Source: Pseudomonas sp. TMP9 (lineage in GTDB: Bacteria; Pseudomonadota; Gammaproteobacteria; Pseudomonadales; Pseudomonadaceae). Taken from it: a stretch of 64,000 bases of DNA. Below the pieces are notes generated by a model. The model searched no databases and was not told the DNA's origin. It was given only the letters and a program-made list of their open reading frames with translations. A program made the translations under genes and the position numbers. Positions 1-10,079 of this stretch are shown here, piece after piece (positions within the stretch are counted from its first letter, which is position 1; the number at the start of each line of letters is the position of its first letter). The stretch is taken from positions 2,398,001 to 2,462,000 of the forward strand of contig NZ_CP149803.1 of NCBI RefSeq assembly GCF_037943105.1, written 5' to 3'.

Positions 1-27
1 GACGAGTAGCAGGGATTGTTCCATCGA

Positions 28-1416
28 ATGAATGACATAAACGCCCCACGAATTTCCATCCTGCCTGCACCGCCGCTGCGCGAGTATTACTCCCGTGTCC
101 TGGCGTATATCACCATTGCCGCCAGCATTGCTGCGGGCACTTATGCCCAGCATTTCGGTTATGAAATTCTTTGGTCGGTGCCCTACGCCCTGCTCTATCC
201 ACATTTGGCGCACCACCTAAGCCAGCGCCTTAAGCGCGATCACCCGCAGCGCACGGCCCTTTCTCTGTTATTTATCGATGCTGTACACGCTGGCGGCGTG
301 CTTGCCCTGCTCGGCTTCTCGGTGGTGCCCAGCTTGATGTCGCTGCTGATTCTATTATTCAGTTCGCTGGTGATGGGCGGCCTTCGCTATCTTGGCCTCG
401 CGGCACTGATTGCACTGAGCGGCGCAGTAATCAGCGCGGCTCTGCTCGGGATCAAGCCGAATATCCATACCCCAGCGCTGGTTGCACTGGTCAGTATCTT
501 TTTCACCACCCTATATATTTGCATCACCGCCTACTTTGTGCACCAGCAGGGTCTGCGTTTGGCCCAAGTACGTAAGGACATTAGTCGCGAACAAGAAAAA
601 GCCGCTCGCTTGTCGCGCAACTTAGCCAAGTACTTGTCGCCGCAGGTATGGGAGTCAATCTTCACCGGTAAAAAGAGCGTGCGCTTGGAAACTCAGCGCA
701 AGAAGCTCACGGTATTTTTCTCTGATATTAAGGGCTTTACCGAGCTGTCGGAGGAGCTGGAAGCTGAGGCGCTGACTGACCTGCTCAACACCTACCTTAA
801 TGAAATGTCGAAGATTTGCCTGAAGTACGGCGGCACTATCGATAAATTCGTCGGCGACTGCGTAATGGTGTTCTTTGGCGACCCGGCCAGCAAAGGCGCG
901 AAGAAAGATGCCGTTAATGCTGTTTCCATGGCCATTGCCATGCGTAAACACATGAAGGTGCTGCGCCAACAGTGGCGCGCCCAAGGCATCACCAAGCCGC
1001 TGGAAATCCGTATGGGCCTCAATACCGGCTACTGCACGGTGGGTAACTTCGGTGCGGATACGCGCATGGATTACACCATCATCGGCCGTGATGTGAACCT
1101 TGCCAGCCGCCTAGAAAGCGCCGCTGAGTCTGGTGAAATCCTGATTTCTCACGAAACCTACTCACTGATCAAGGATGTGATCATGTGCCGTGACAAGGGC
1201 CAGATCACCGTCAAGGGGTTTACCCGCCCAGTGCAAATTTACCAGGTGGTGGACTTTCGCCGCGACCTTGGGGCCACCTCAAGCTACGTCGAGCATGAGC
1301 TGCCGGGCTTCTCTATGTACCTAGACACTAACGGCATCCAGAATTTTGACAAAGAGAAGGTCATCCAAGCCCTCAGTCATGCCGCTGACAAGCTGCGCGA
1401 TAAGGTCATTATGTAG
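28..1416 (+). CDS. cyaB: Membrane-bound class III adenylate cyclase CyaB (MASE2 domain)
   Basis: Makes cAMP from ATP at the inner membrane. The N-terminal 190 or so residues are hydrophobic with about six membrane segments (MASE2 type, starting near PPLREYYSRVL), followed by a short linker and a class III nucleotide cyclase domain. The metal-binding aspartates lie in FFSDIKGF (about residue 233) and FVGDCVMVFFG (about 277). The ATG at 28 gives 462 aa, close to the P. aeruginosa CyaB length; an in-frame TTG at 16 has no usable spacing to the AGGG upstream. In P. aeruginosa CyaB supplies most cAMP for Vfr and is stimulated by FimV; a FimV-family gene lies just 1 kb downstream here. Family call is firm. 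Confidence 0.93.
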   Translation: MNDINAPRISILPAPPLREYYSRVLAYITIAASIAAGTYAQHFGYEILWSVPYALLYPHLAHHLSQRLKRDHPQRTALSLLFIDAVHAGGVLALLGFSVVPSLMSLLILLFSSLVMGGLRYLGLAALIALSGAVISAALLGIKPNIHTPALVALVSIFFTTLYICITAYFVHQQGLRLAQVRKDISREQEKAARLSRNLAKYLSPQVWESIFTGKKSVRLETQRKKLTVFFSDIKGFTELSEELEAEALTDLLNTYLNEMSKICLKYGGTIDKFVGDCVMVFFGDPASKGAKKDAVNAVSMAIAMRKHMKVLRQQWRAQGITKPLEIRMGLNTGYCTVGNFGADTRMDYTIIGRDVNLASRLESAAESGEILISHETYSLIKDVIMCRDKGQITVKGFTRPVQIYQVVDFRRDLGATSSYVEHELPGFSMYLDTNGIQNFDKEKVIQALSHAADKLRDKVIM

Positions 1417-1593
1417 CACGGCTCACCCCACGATAGAGGCGTGTGTTTACACAGCTGCAACGCCCTCCCTCATCAGGCTTAATCAACGCCCCTCATGCCG
1501 CGGTCAACGCACGGTTGCAAGCTTGCATCGCACTGATTTCAAGCCGCGACTGCCCAGCCTACGTTACCCCCCCACTCAAGGCAACTGCCTGCT

Positions 1594-2445
1594 ATGAATC
1601 ATCGTAATGCGCTCTGGGCCATCCACCTTGGAGCCTTGCTGTTTGGCCTATCGGGGATCTTCGGTAAGCTGGCGAGCACTACCCCGCAGATGATCTCCGC
1701 CGGCCGCGCGCTCTTTGCCGTCGCTGCCTTAGTGCTGTTCGCTAAACTGCTCGGCAACGTGCGCCTGGTGCGCCTCGGTTTGCGCCAGACCAGCCTGCTG
1801 GCTCTCGGCGGACTGCTGCTTGGCGCTCATTGGTGGAGCTTCTTCGAAGCCGTACAAATCTCCGGTGTGGCCATCGCCACCCTCGGCTTTGCCAGTTTTC
1901 CAGCGTTTACCGTGCTGCTAGAAGGGCTGTTATTTCGTGAGCGCACCCGCGCCGTCGAGTACGCTATGGTGGCGCTGGTATGCTTGGGTTTGGTCTTGGT
2001 TACACCGGAGTTCGACCTAAACAGCCAGGCCACCAGTGGCCTACTGTGGGCCGTGCTGTCCGGGCTGTTATTTGCTTTATTGTCTTTGCTCAACCGCGCC
2101 AGCACCCGTGGCATTGAACCGGTGCAAGCGGCGCTGTGTCAGAACATTGCAGTGCTGCTGGTGTTTATCCCGCTGGCTTGGCCGACGCTGCCCAGTGTGC
2201 AGGCACAAGATTGGCTGTGGATGGCCATGCTTGGGATTTTCTGCACAGGCTTGGCACACAGCCTATTTGTGGCCAGCCTGCGAGTGCTAAAAGCACGCAC
2301 TGCAGCGGTGATTTTCGCCCTAGAGCCGATTTACGGGATCAGCTTTGCTTGGCTGTTGTTCAGCGAGGTACCAACGTGGCGAATGCTCGCTGGCGGTCTG
2401 CTGATTGTCAGCGCGATCTTTCTATCGGCTCGCACGGCCAAGTGA
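1594..2445 (+). CDS. EamA/DMT-family inner-membrane transporter
   Basis: A 283-residue protein made almost entirely of about ten hydrophobic helices in two EamA-type halves (drug/metabolite transporter superfamily). The N-terminal half opens with an LFGLSGIFGKL segment. Substrate cannot be told from sequence; members export amino acids, metabolites or other small molecules. It stands alone on the plus strand, 177 nt after cyaB with no recognisable promoter or terminator between them, and converges with the FimV-like gene, whose stop is only 16 nt away. Confidence 0.85.
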   Translation: MNHRNALWAIHLGALLFGLSGIFGKLASTTPQMISAGRALFAVAALVLFAKLLGNVRLVRLGLRQTSLLALGGLLLGAHWWSFFEAVQISGVAIATLGFASFPAFTVLLEGLLFRERTRAVEYAMVALVCLGLVLVTPEFDLNSQATSGLLWAVLSGLLFALLSLLNRASTRGIEPVQAALCQNIAVLLVFIPLAWPTLPSVQAQDWLWMAMLGIFCTGLAHSLFVASLRVLKARTAAVIFALEPIYGISFAWLLFSEVPTWRMLAGGLLIVSAIFLSARTAK

Positions 2446-2461
2446 TCAGCACATGGATAAA

Positions 2462-4489
2462 TCAGGCGATTTTTGCCAGTATCTGGCGCGCTTCCAGCTT
2501 TTGCTGCTCATCGCCTTCATTAATCACTTCATTAAGGATCTGGCAGGCGCTGTCCAGGCTGCCTTGCTCGATATAGGCCTGTGCCATATTTAGCTTGGTC
2601 AGGTTATCGCGGTCATCCGCCAATTGTTCGAGATCATCAAGGAAAACCACGTTGAGCTCATCCCCCTGCCAATCGTCATGGGGGGCTTCTTCCACAAGCA
2701 TCGACTCGGCAAACGGGCTACGAGCATCACGAGCGCCCGAGAGCGCGAAGATATCCGAGCCTTTACGCTTATCCGCTGCATGGCCCTGAACCTTGTCCGC
2801 CATTTTGCTTGGCGTAGCTGGGGCAAAGGGGCTGACCAAGTCCCAGTCGGCGTCCAGAGACATTTCATCCAAGTTAAGCTGTGCGTCATCATCATTGGGT
2901 GCAAACGGCGGCGCTGGAGCGTCATCAAGATGCAGCACCGCATCCTCAAGCAGGTTAGCCGGCGGTAGTGTGGACAGCTCGGGGTGGCGCGCTTTTAGCT
3001 CATCGATACGCAGTGGATTAAAGCCCGATGCACGCACCACTGCCTCATGAGCAACAAACCCTTGGCCATCACCCAGTAACGCCAGCACTTCAAGCAAACG
3101 AAAACTGATATCACTGCGGTGCGGCTGCGCCTCCCACGCTTTGCGCAAGGTAGTGGCAGCCTCGCTTAAGCGGCCATAGGCGATATACATGTTGGCGCTT
3201 TGCAGGGCATCTTCGCCCGCAGCCGGCCACACCGGCCCGGCGCGGGGCGCATCAGCTACATTCAGCGCGGCGCCAGCAGCAGGCTCGGCAGGTGTGACGC
3301 TCATCTCACGCGTGCTCGGCATCAGCGCCGGCGCCACGGGCAGCGGCGCGACGGGCTTTCTACCCCGCCAGAACAATGCCGCTACGGCGGCCAATAGCAG
3401 TACCAGTAAGCCGGCAATAATCGCCAACCAATGGCTGTCCGACTCGGCCATCACCGGTGGGCTTACCTGCACAGGTGCCGGTGCTAATGACGCCTCGGCG
3501 TTGACACGACCGGCCGCTAACTGTGCCTGAAAACCGCTAATCAGTTGATCTCGCACCGCCATTTGCTCGCGCAACTGCTGCACTTGCTGGTCCAGTTGCG
3601 CCACGCTTTGCTGCAATTGCAACGTTTCCAACGTCTGGCTGGCCAACTCTTGTTCGACGCGGGCCTGCTCCTGTACCAACTCTTCAGCCGACAGCTCAGC
3701 ACTGATAGTTAGGGCAGGGTCTGAATCCTCGACCACTTGTAAAAACCCTGTTGCGCCATCTGCCTCGGTGGCTACAGGCGTCTGACTGGCGATACGGTCA
3801 GGCAATAACAGTTGTGCACCCGCGCGTAGACGATTGATATCGCCATTGATAAAAGCGTGGGGATTAAGCACGTGGATATCGTTTATCAACCCTTGAACGC
3901 TCTGCCCGCTGGCGGCAGTCAGTTGCGTCGCAATACTCCACACGCTGTCGCCACTGACCACGCGGTGACTATTACCTTGTTGCGCCGCTGGCAGGACCTT
4001 TTGCTGAGCCGGCGCAGCAACTGCCGTTCGCGGCGCTGCTACCGCAGCCACTGGCGATGGCGAAGAAGAAGCCAAGCTGGCATAAGCGGCCGAGTTGGGT
4101 GGGTCGAGCAATAACGTGTATTCGCGATAAAGCTTGCCGTTAGGGCGCGCCACTTCGACGATAAAATTCAGGTATGGCTCACGCACCGCTTGGGTCGACA
4201 CCACACGCACCACTGTTTTGCCGCCGCTAAGTTGCGGGGTGAAACGCAGCTCACTAAAAAAAGACAGACGCTCGACGCCAGAACGGCTGAACACATCAGC
4301 AGGCGCCAAGCGCACGTGCATGTCAGCGCCGGTCAGGTCGCCTACATCAAGTAATTCGATTTCAGCATCCAGCGGCTGACTCAGCGCTGAACGCAGGGTG
4401 ATATCACCCAAGCCAAGTGCGGGCACCAGCCCCGAATAGAGAACTGAGCTGGACAGCAAACCGATCAGTAATTGACGAACCGTTGCCAT
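2462..4489 (-). CDS. FimV/HubP-family polar landmark protein
   Basis: Bitopic inner-membrane scaffold that in relatives marks the cell pole and controls type IV pili, twitching and cAMP level. Visible order in 675 aa: signal-like N-terminus; conserved FimV N-terminal domain (GLGDITLRSALSQPLDAEIEL, about residues 25-130); a LysM peptidoglycan-binding stretch (about 173-232, HRVVSGDSVWSIA); a coiled coil (about 265-320); a single membrane helix (about 354-372, LAIIAGLLVLLLAAVAALFW); an acidic cytoplasmic region; and the FimV C-terminal TPR-like cap (LNMAQAYIEQGSLDSACQIL). It is shorter than P. aeruginosa FimV (about 919 aa), mainly in the acidic repeats, and does not sit beside asd/truA, so it may be a paralogue. 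Proximity to cyaB suits a cAMP role, but that is inference. Confidence 0.85.
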   Translation of the reverse strand: MATVRQLLIGLLSSSVLYSGLVPALGLGDITLRSALSQPLDAEIELLDVGDLTGADMHVRLAPADVFSRSGVERLSFFSELRFTPQLSGGKTVVRVVSTQAVREPYLNFIVEVARPNGKLYREYTLLLDPPNSAAYASLASSSPSPVAAVAAPRTAVAAPAQQKVLPAAQQGNSHRVVSGDSVWSIATQLTAASGQSVQGLINDIHVLNPHAFINGDINRLRAGAQLLLPDRIASQTPVATEADGATGFLQVVEDSDPALTISAELSAEELVQEQARVEQELASQTLETLQLQQSVAQLDQQVQQLREQMAVRDQLISGFQAQLAAGRVNAEASLAPAPVQVSPPVMAESDSHWLAIIAGLLVLLLAAVAALFWRGRKPVAPLPVAPALMPSTREMSVTPAEPAAGAALNVADAPRAGPVWPAAGEDALQSANMYIAYGRLSEAATTLRKAWEAQPHRSDISFRLLEVLALLGDGQGFVAHEAVVRASGFNPLRIDELKARHPELSTLPPANLLEDAVLHLDDAPAPPFAPNDDDAQLNLDEMSLDADWDLVSPFAPATPSKMADKVQGHAADKRKGSDIFALSGARDARSPFAESMLVEEAPHDDWQGDELNVVFLDDLEQLADDRDNLTKLNMAQAYIEQGSLDSACQILNEVINEGDEQQKLEARQILAKIA

Positions 4490-4649
4490 AAAAATACTCC
4501 CAATAAAACCGCTCCCGTACTCTCGCCACTAAACGTCTAGGACGTGCGCTTCCAGCGCTTGCGAAAGTAGAGAAGGCGGCACATGCAGCCTTGGGATGTA
4601 CATTCCGTGTTTAACCCGGTCGTGCTTGACGAAAAAAGACCCCATAAAC

Positions 4650-4671
4650 AGCAAAAACGGCGGCCGTTTGG
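4650..4671 (-). terminator. Candidate intrinsic terminator of marR-MFS operon
   Basis: Read on the minus strand, arms AAACGG and CCGTTT enclose a 3-nt loop and the right arm runs into a TTTTT tract. It lies about 75 nt past the stop of the MFS gene. The stem is short, so this is a moderate call. Confidence 0.45.
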
Positions 4672-4746
4672 CAAAAAGCCAGCACAGGTGCAAGCATAGG
4701 CCAGCAGTCAATAAAATGACAACTTCGTCACACTGCTGCTTTACTG

Positions 4747-6150
4747 TCAGCGCCGTGCTGATTTAACGCCCAAAGCCGCTACAACCGTGACTGCAAACAC
4801 TGCTGCCACCAGCCAGAAGCCCTGCTTAAAGGCCACCATTTCAGCAAACTGATTACCGCCTTCGGCGCTGTGTCGCCACTCCAGAAAAAAGGTCAGCAAG
4901 TTGACCCCAAATGCACCGCCAAGCTGGCGGACAAAGGTGATGGCGCCTGCGCCTTGGGCCAACTCCTCGGGGCTGAGAATATCCATCGAGCCGGTACTCA
5001 ATGCCGGCAGCAATATCCCCAGGCCGATACGGCCGACGCTGGCCCAGAAGCACAGCAGCAAAAATGATGCGCCCTGTTCAATCCACGCTAACCCCGCCGC
5101 CGACAGCGCAAAGATCAGCAGGCCTGCGCTCAGCAGCACCGCCGCAGTCAGTCGATCACTCAGCCAACCACCGAGAAATGACGCCATACCCATCAACAAT
5201 CCGGCCGGCAGCAGCAACATACCGGCACGCCCAGCACTGAACCCTTCAACGGTTTGCAGATAGAGCGGGATCAAGTAGGTCGAGCCGTACAAGCCCATAC
5301 CCAAGGTCAAGGCGACCCAACTGGCGCTACGAAACCCGGCATGCCGCCAAAGCGCCAGCGGCAGCAAGGGCTGAGCGACGCGTCGGCTTCGCTGAATAAA
5401 CGCAGCAGCGCTCAGCAGCGCAACAACGCCTGGCAACCAGACATTGACCGCAGTCAAGGCAAACCGCTGCGCCTCGGCGAGAAAGCCTAGGGCGGCAAAT
5501 ATCGCCACACAGAGCACAACGAACGCTGTAACGTCCAAGCGCGATTTAGCGGCCTGACGCTCACTCGGCAACAGCCATTGCCCGGCGAACATGGCCAGTA
5601 AACACATCGGCAGCGGCATCCAGAAAATCGCCGCCCAGCCGAAATGATCAACCAGATAACCGCCAATCCCAGGCCCCAGCGAAGGCGCCAGCATGACCCC
5701 CAACCCGTAAATACCCAGCGCCATACCGCGGCCACTGTAAGCGTAAACACGGAAAATCAGCACCATTGCCAACGGCTGTACAAGCCCGGCGCACACCCCT
5801 TGAAAAATACGCAGGGTAATCAGTTGCCACGCACTAACGGCCACCAGCGCCAGCAGCGAGGTGACGATAAAGAGCAGCAAACCGAATTGCGCAGTACGCC
5901 GCGCGCCAAACCGCGCTTGCGCCCACGCGGACAACAACAGCCCGGCGGTCATGGCCGCAAGAAAACCGGTGGACAACCACTGCGCCAGCGGCCGGCCAAT
6001 GGCGAAGTCCGCCATAATCGCCGGCAAAGCGACGTTGATACTGGTGGAGGCCAAGACCATGGCCATGCTGCCGATCATCAGCATCGCCAGCAGCCATTGC
6101 GGGTATCGCGGGCCGAAACGCAGCTGCAGGGTTTCTAAGTCAGCGCGCAT
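4747..6150 (-). CDS. MFS multidrug efflux transporter, DHA2 (EmrB/QacA) type
   Basis: Inner-membrane proton antiporter, 467 aa and strongly hydrophobic. The N-terminal domain carries the family's first-helix motif region (SINVALPAIMADF) and the antiporter motif C (GLGVMLAPSLGPGIGGYL), followed by DHFGWAAIFW typical of DHA2 members. Translation most likely begins at the ATG whose A is shared with the TGA stop of the marR gene (TGATG), so the two are translationally coupled. The regulator-plus-pump operon suggests drug or toxic-metabolite export induced by ligand binding to the MarR protein. Substrate unknown. Confidence 0.88.
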   Translation of the reverse strand: MRADLETLQLRFGPRYPQWLLAMLMIGSMAMVLASTSINVALPAIMADFAIGRPLAQWLSTGFLAAMTAGLLLSAWAQARFGARRTAQFGLLLFIVTSLLALVAVSAWQLITLRIFQGVCAGLVQPLAMVLIFRVYAYSGRGMALGIYGLGVMLAPSLGPGIGGYLVDHFGWAAIFWMPLPMCLLAMFAGQWLLPSERQAAKSRLDVTAFVVLCVAIFAALGFLAEAQRFALTAVNVWLPGVVALLSAAAFIQRSRRVAQPLLPLALWRHAGFRSASWVALTLGMGLYGSTYLIPLYLQTVEGFSAGRAGMLLLPAGLLMGMASFLGGWLSDRLTAAVLLSAGLLIFALSAAGLAWIEQGASFLLLCFWASVGRIGLGILLPALSTGSMDILSPEELAQGAGAITFVRQLGGAFGVNLLTFFLEWRHSAEGGNQFAEMVAFKQGFWLVAAVFAVTVVAALGVKSARR

Positions 6151-6584
6151 CAACGCTTTTCCAAGTTCCTCAAGACCTGAGCATGGACTTTTTGGCAGCG
6201 GCGTAATTCTTCTTCATCAATGCCGGCGAAGACTTCTTGGCGCAGCTGTGCGGAGATGGCCTCAATCTTTTCAATCAACGGCAGCGCTTGAGGGCTTAGG
6301 GCGATCTTCTTGGCCCGGCGATCTTCAGGCACGGCCTGACGGCTGACCAAGCCCTGGGTTTCCAGGCTATCGAGCAGACGTGCCAGCGTTGGTCCTTCGA
6401 CGCCGACGCTTTGCGCCAGCTCGCGCTGGGTCGGTAATTCGGCAAAGCGTCCCAAGTGCAAGAGCACCAACCAACGCGCTTGGGAAAGCCCCAAACCCAC
6501 CAAACGGCGGTCTAACTCACCGCGCCAAGCGCGCGACAGTTGGGCAACTTGCATGGCAAAACGGTGTTGGTCGGTATGGGACAT
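6150..6584 (-). CDS. MarR-family transcriptional regulator
   Basis: A 144-residue winged-helix regulator. The helix-turn-helix region reads LPTQRELAQSVGVEGPTLARLLDSLE, and the wing follows as RQAVPEDRRAKKIALSP, both typical of MarR/SlyA proteins. It probably represses its own operon with the downstream MFS pump, whose start codon overlaps its stop. No strong ribosome binding site precedes the ATG. The palindromic sequence about 30-45 nt upstream is a candidate operator. Confidence 0.88.
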   Translation of the reverse strand: MSHTDQHRFAMQVAQLSRAWRGELDRRLVGLGLSQARWLVLLHLGRFAELPTQRELAQSVGVEGPTLARLLDSLETQGLVSRQAVPEDRRAKKIALSPQALPLIEKIEAISAQLRQEVFAGIDEEELRRCQKVHAQVLRNLEKR

Positions 6585-6610
6585 GGAGAACGGCTCTTAA
6601 CTGTAAAAAA

Positions 6611-6629
6611 CTAATTATTAGCCAGCTAA
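6611..6629. promoter_or_regulatory. Overlapping palindromes, candidate MarR operator
   Basis: Two overlapping inverted repeats lie just upstream of the marR start: CTAAT-T-ATTAG (6611-6621) and TTAGC-CA-GCTAA (6618-6629). MarR proteins bind short AT-rich palindromes near their own promoter, which makes this the natural operator candidate. No binding evidence. Confidence 0.4.
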
Positions 6630-6671
6630 CCATAACCGCCTTAACGAGGCAAGCCTGCAACAGCCTGCCCG

Positions 6672-7688
6672 TCACCACTTGACGTACTGGTCCTCGACAA
6701 AGCCCCAGAGGTTATCAATGCGCACCTCGGGCCGACCCGCTGGCCGCAGCACCCCGCTGAACTGGCCGAAGACCTGTTTAAAATTGCTCGCCAGCAACCC
6801 CGCATTAAGCCGCTCCTTATGCAGGCCGCGCCCTTCAAAGCGCAGCTGCACTTGGCCGTCATGTGAATTGATCAACCAGGGCTGCAAGGGCTGATCGCGC
6901 TCAAAAGCAAACTGCACCGTATCGACCTTGAGCAGTTCACCATCGAGCCAAAAACAATTCTCGGTAAAGCTGGTTTCATTGACCCCACAAGACAGGTTCA
7001 ACCCAACCCGCTGCTCACCCGCTTGACCGGATAAACAGGCCCACTGCCAGTGTGTTTCAGGGCGCATATAGCCCGCCGACCAATCGTGGTGAGCAAATGC
7101 GTCGATGCACGCCAAATCAAAATTACCCAACGTACTGCGCACCTGCCCGGTGCAGCGCACGCCAGCGACTTTCTGCGCATAGACCCAGCCATTCACCCCA
7201 GCCTGTGTGTTGAGGCACATCGGCTGGAACATAGGCTCCGCCTCAGAAAAACACGCATCGATTCGGGTGCCGTCATCCAGTTCGACCAGTAGACGTTTTA
7301 CCTTGGGCGACGCGCTGTTTTCCAAGCGCAGCAGGTTGTTGCCGCTGCGCAATTCGCACACGCCATGGTCGGGTGTTTGCGAGAACTGACTGCCAAATGC
7401 CAAGGGTAATTTGAATTGACGCTCAATCATCCGGCCACTGGCGGGGTGAAACAAATAAACAAAGCCCACGCTCATCAAGCTGAGATTGGCCAAGGCGCAG
7501 CCACCAATCAGCTCATCGCTGATCAAGCCAAAATACTGGAATTGATGAAATCGCCGCCACTTTGCCAGAGCGCCGAGCTTGCGGCCCATGGGCGAGCGAA
7601 AATCGAAGTCGCGGTAGTTGATCAGACCCGGCGCAGCCGGGAATAGGCCAAAATGCGGTTGACCGTTAGCTTGAATCAGTCGGTCCAT
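6672..7688 (-). CDS. DUF2804 domain-containing protein
   Basis: A 338-residue soluble protein recognised as DUF2804 by its N-terminal GLINYRDFDFRSPMGRKLG segment and the repeated beta-rich units with conserved tryptophans (HWQWACLSGQ, NCFWLDGEL, NLWGFVEDQYVKW). Function is not established. The beta-strand pattern resembles lipocalin-like or hydroxyneurosporene-synthase-like folds, which is only a structural impression. It is a single gene between marR and recQ with no operon partner. Confidence 0.8.
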   Translation of the reverse strand: MDRLIQANGQPHFGLFPAAPGLINYRDFDFRSPMGRKLGALAKWRRFHQFQYFGLISDELIGGCALANLSLMSVGFVYLFHPASGRMIERQFKLPLAFGSQFSQTPDHGVCELRSGNNLLRLENSASPKVKRLLVELDDGTRIDACFSEAEPMFQPMCLNTQAGVNGWVYAQKVAGVRCTGQVRSTLGNFDLACIDAFAHHDWSAGYMRPETHWQWACLSGQAGEQRVGLNLSCGVNETSFTENCFWLDGELLKVDTVQFAFERDQPLQPWLINSHDGQVQLRFEGRGLHKERLNAGLLASNFKQVFGQFSGVLRPAGRPEVRIDNLWGFVEDQYVKW

Positions 7689-7786
7689 GGGTCACTCTGC
7701 TCACGTCAAGAGGTGAGGATGCTAGCACCGCAACCAACGCATAGGCATTCACCGCACACGTCACGTGCAGCGGCAAAATCGGCCAC

Positions 7787-9913
7787 TCAGGTCTCGAATT
7801 CAGCCTGCAATGCGGCTCGCACGCAGTACAAAATACCGAGTTCGGCGCGCCCGACGAACTGCTGGCTAATGGCAGCTACCGACGGCAGCTCACCCTCACC
7901 GTCGAGAAAAGCGTCTTGAATCTCGCTGAGCAAGGCCTCAGGTACATCCAACGCTTGATCCAAGGACAGCTGCTGCCGGCCAATGGCTTCAGCCAGCATG
8001 CTGTACACATTTTTTTCACTGCAACTGAGCTGGCTGGCGATTTGCGCTGGGGTCATCCCGGCGCAGGCCAGACTGACCAACTCATGGCGTAAATCGGCCA
8101 CCGCGCGCGGCGCCTCATCACTCGCCCCCAGTACGTTTAGGAAGGCTTCGCCATAGCGCTCCAACTTGCGCGCCCCCACGCCACTGACTCGCGCCATCTC
8201 TGCCAAGGTGCTGGGCTTGCCCCGCAGCATTTCCAGCAAGGTGGCATCGGGGAAGATCACATAAGGCGGCACGCCATGCTCTTCCGCCAATTTACGGCGC
8301 AACGCACGCAGCGCTTCCCACTGGCCACGCTCCTCGCCACGCACCAACTGGCTGGCGGCGCTGCTGGACGCCTTGGCGCTCTGTTGCGGTTTGAGGTCGC
8401 GGCGCAGTTGCAGGCTCACCTCACCCTTCAGCAAAGGCCGGCAACTGTCAGACAGGCGCAGGCCACCAAAGCCTTCAAGGTCAACATCGGCCAACCCGCG
8501 CGCCACCAGTTGGCGGAACAATGACCGCCACTCGCCTTCAGCCAACGCCTTACCCATACCAAACACCGCTAAGTGCTGATGACCCACGGTGCGAATTTTG
8601 TCGTTATCACGGCCGAGCAGCACATCGACCAAATGCCCGACGCCATAGCGTTGGCCGGTACGGTAAACGGCCGACAACGCCTGGCGCGCCGGCTCAGTAG
8701 CATCCCAAGTCTGCACGCCGTCCATGCAGTTGTCGCAATGCCCGCAGGGTTGCGGCATGACCTCATCAAAATAGGCCAACAGCGATTGCCGGCGGCAACG
8801 GGTTTCCTCACACAGCGCCAGCATGGCGTCGAGCTTGTGTTGCTCGACACGCTTATGCCGCTCGTCACCCTCAGAGTTATTGAGCATCTGCTTAAGGAAA
8901 ATCACATCCTGCAGGCCGTAAGCCATCCAGGCATCCGCTGGCAAGCCGTCACGACCGGCACGACCGGTCTCTTGGTAATACGCTTCAAGGGATTTCGGCA
9001 GATCAAGGTGGGCGACAAAGCGCACGTTGGGTTTGTCGATGCCCATGCCAAAGGCGATGGTCGCCACCATGATCAGGCCTTCCTCATTAAGGAAGCGCTT
9101 TTGATTGAAGCTGCGCAGCTCATTGGGCAAGCCGGCGTGGTACGGCAGCGCCGGATAGCCCTGCTCGGAGAGGAACGCGGCAACTTCCTCGACTTTTTTG
9201 CGCGACAGGCAATAAACAATCCCGGCATCGCCCTTGCGCGCCGCAAGGAAGTTCAACAACTGCTTGCGCGGCTGTTCCTTCGGCACGATGCGGTAGAAGA
9301 TATTCGGCCGATCAAAGCTCGATAAAAAGCGCTCGGCATTCTGTAAATGCAGGCGCTGAACAATCTCCTCGCGGGTGCGCATGTCGGCCGTGGCCGTCAG
9401 GGCGATACGCGGTACGTTGGGGAACAGTTCAGCCAGCTGGCCCAACTGCAGGTATTCCGGACGAAAATCATGCCCCCACTGCGACACGCAATGCGCCTCA
9501 TCAATGGCAAACAGGGCAATCTCGAGGTTCTGCAGAAAATTCAACATGCGCGGCTGCACCAGCCGCTCGGGGGCGAGATAGAGCATCTTGATCTCACCGC
9601 GCTTGATTCGCTCAGCAATCTCACGCTGCTCGTCAGCGCTCAAGGTGGAGTTCAGCGCGGCCGCCGCCACGCCCAGCTCATCGAGGGTCGCCACTTGATC
9701 GTCCATCAAAGCGATCAGCGGCGACACCACCACCGCCAAACCTTCACGCAAAAGACCCGGCACTTGAAAGCACAATGATTTGCCGCCGCCGGTGGGCATC
9801 AGCACCAGAGCATCGCCGCCACTGGCCACGCGCTCGATAATCGCCCCCTGACGGCCACGAAAACTGTCGTAACCGAATACGTCTTTGAGGATGCGTTGTG
9901 CGTGCTCGAGCAT
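7787..9913 (-). CDS. recQ: ATP-dependent DNA helicase RecQ
   Basis: 3'-5' DNA helicase of the RecF recombination-repair pathway. Visible in order: Walker A ([12 protein letters not shown]), DEAH box ([20 protein letters not shown]), helicase C-domain with ETGRAGRDG, a four-cysteine zinc site (CEETRCRRQ...PCGHCDNC), the RQC winged helix and a C-terminal HRDC domain ([19 protein letters not shown]). The ATG at 9913 (708 aa) starts with MLEHAQRIL and is preceded by GGAG at good spacing; an upstream in-frame start would add 20 unrelated residues. The C-terminus carries about 100 residues beyond HRDC, with a further helical domain. Confidence 0.96.
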   Translation of the reverse strand: MLEHAQRILKDVFGYDSFRGRQGAIIERVASGGDALVLMPTGGGKSLCFQVPGLLREGLAVVVSPLIALMDDQVATLDELGVAAAALNSTLSADEQREIAERIKRGEIKMLYLAPERLVQPRMLNFLQNLEIALFAIDEAHCVSQWGHDFRPEYLQLGQLAELFPNVPRIALTATADMRTREEIVQRLHLQNAERFLSSFDRPNIFYRIVPKEQPRKQLLNFLAARKGDAGIVYCLSRKKVEEVAAFLSEQGYPALPYHAGLPNELRSFNQKRFLNEEGLIMVATIAFGMGIDKPNVRFVAHLDLPKSLEAYYQETGRAGRDGLPADAWMAYGLQDVIFLKQMLNNSEGDERHKRVEQHKLDAMLALCEETRCRRQSLLAYFDEVMPQPCGHCDNCMDGVQTWDATEPARQALSAVYRTGQRYGVGHLVDVLLGRDNDKIRTVGHQHLAVFGMGKALAEGEWRSLFRQLVARGLADVDLEGFGGLRLSDSCRPLLKGEVSLQLRRDLKPQQSAKASSSAASQLVRGEERGQWEALRALRRKLAEEHGVPPYVIFPDATLLEMLRGKPSTLAEMARVSGVGARKLERYGEAFLNVLGASDEAPRAVADLRHELVSLACAGMTPAQIASQLSCSEKNVYSMLAEAIGRQQLSLDQALDVPEALLSEIQDAFLDGEGELPSVAAISQQFVGRAELGILYCVRAALQAEFET

Positions 9914-10079
9914 GAAGGGTCTCCGAAACAAGCTGCGCATTATACGCAGTGCCGCACAGGCACGCGCAGCCATGGCCGATTTTGCGCCGATATTCAGCCA
10001 TCGCAGGCGCGCACCTATGGCCGCTCGCGCCGCTCTAGACTAGAATCTGGCGTCGTTTACTCCTTCAAGGTAGCCCCCG

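Noticed and set aside
8573-9325. 250-codon open frame antisense to recQ
   Set aside because: Lies wholly within a well-conserved gene on the other strand, with no recognisable domain or ribosome binding site; a shadow of high-GC coding sequence.
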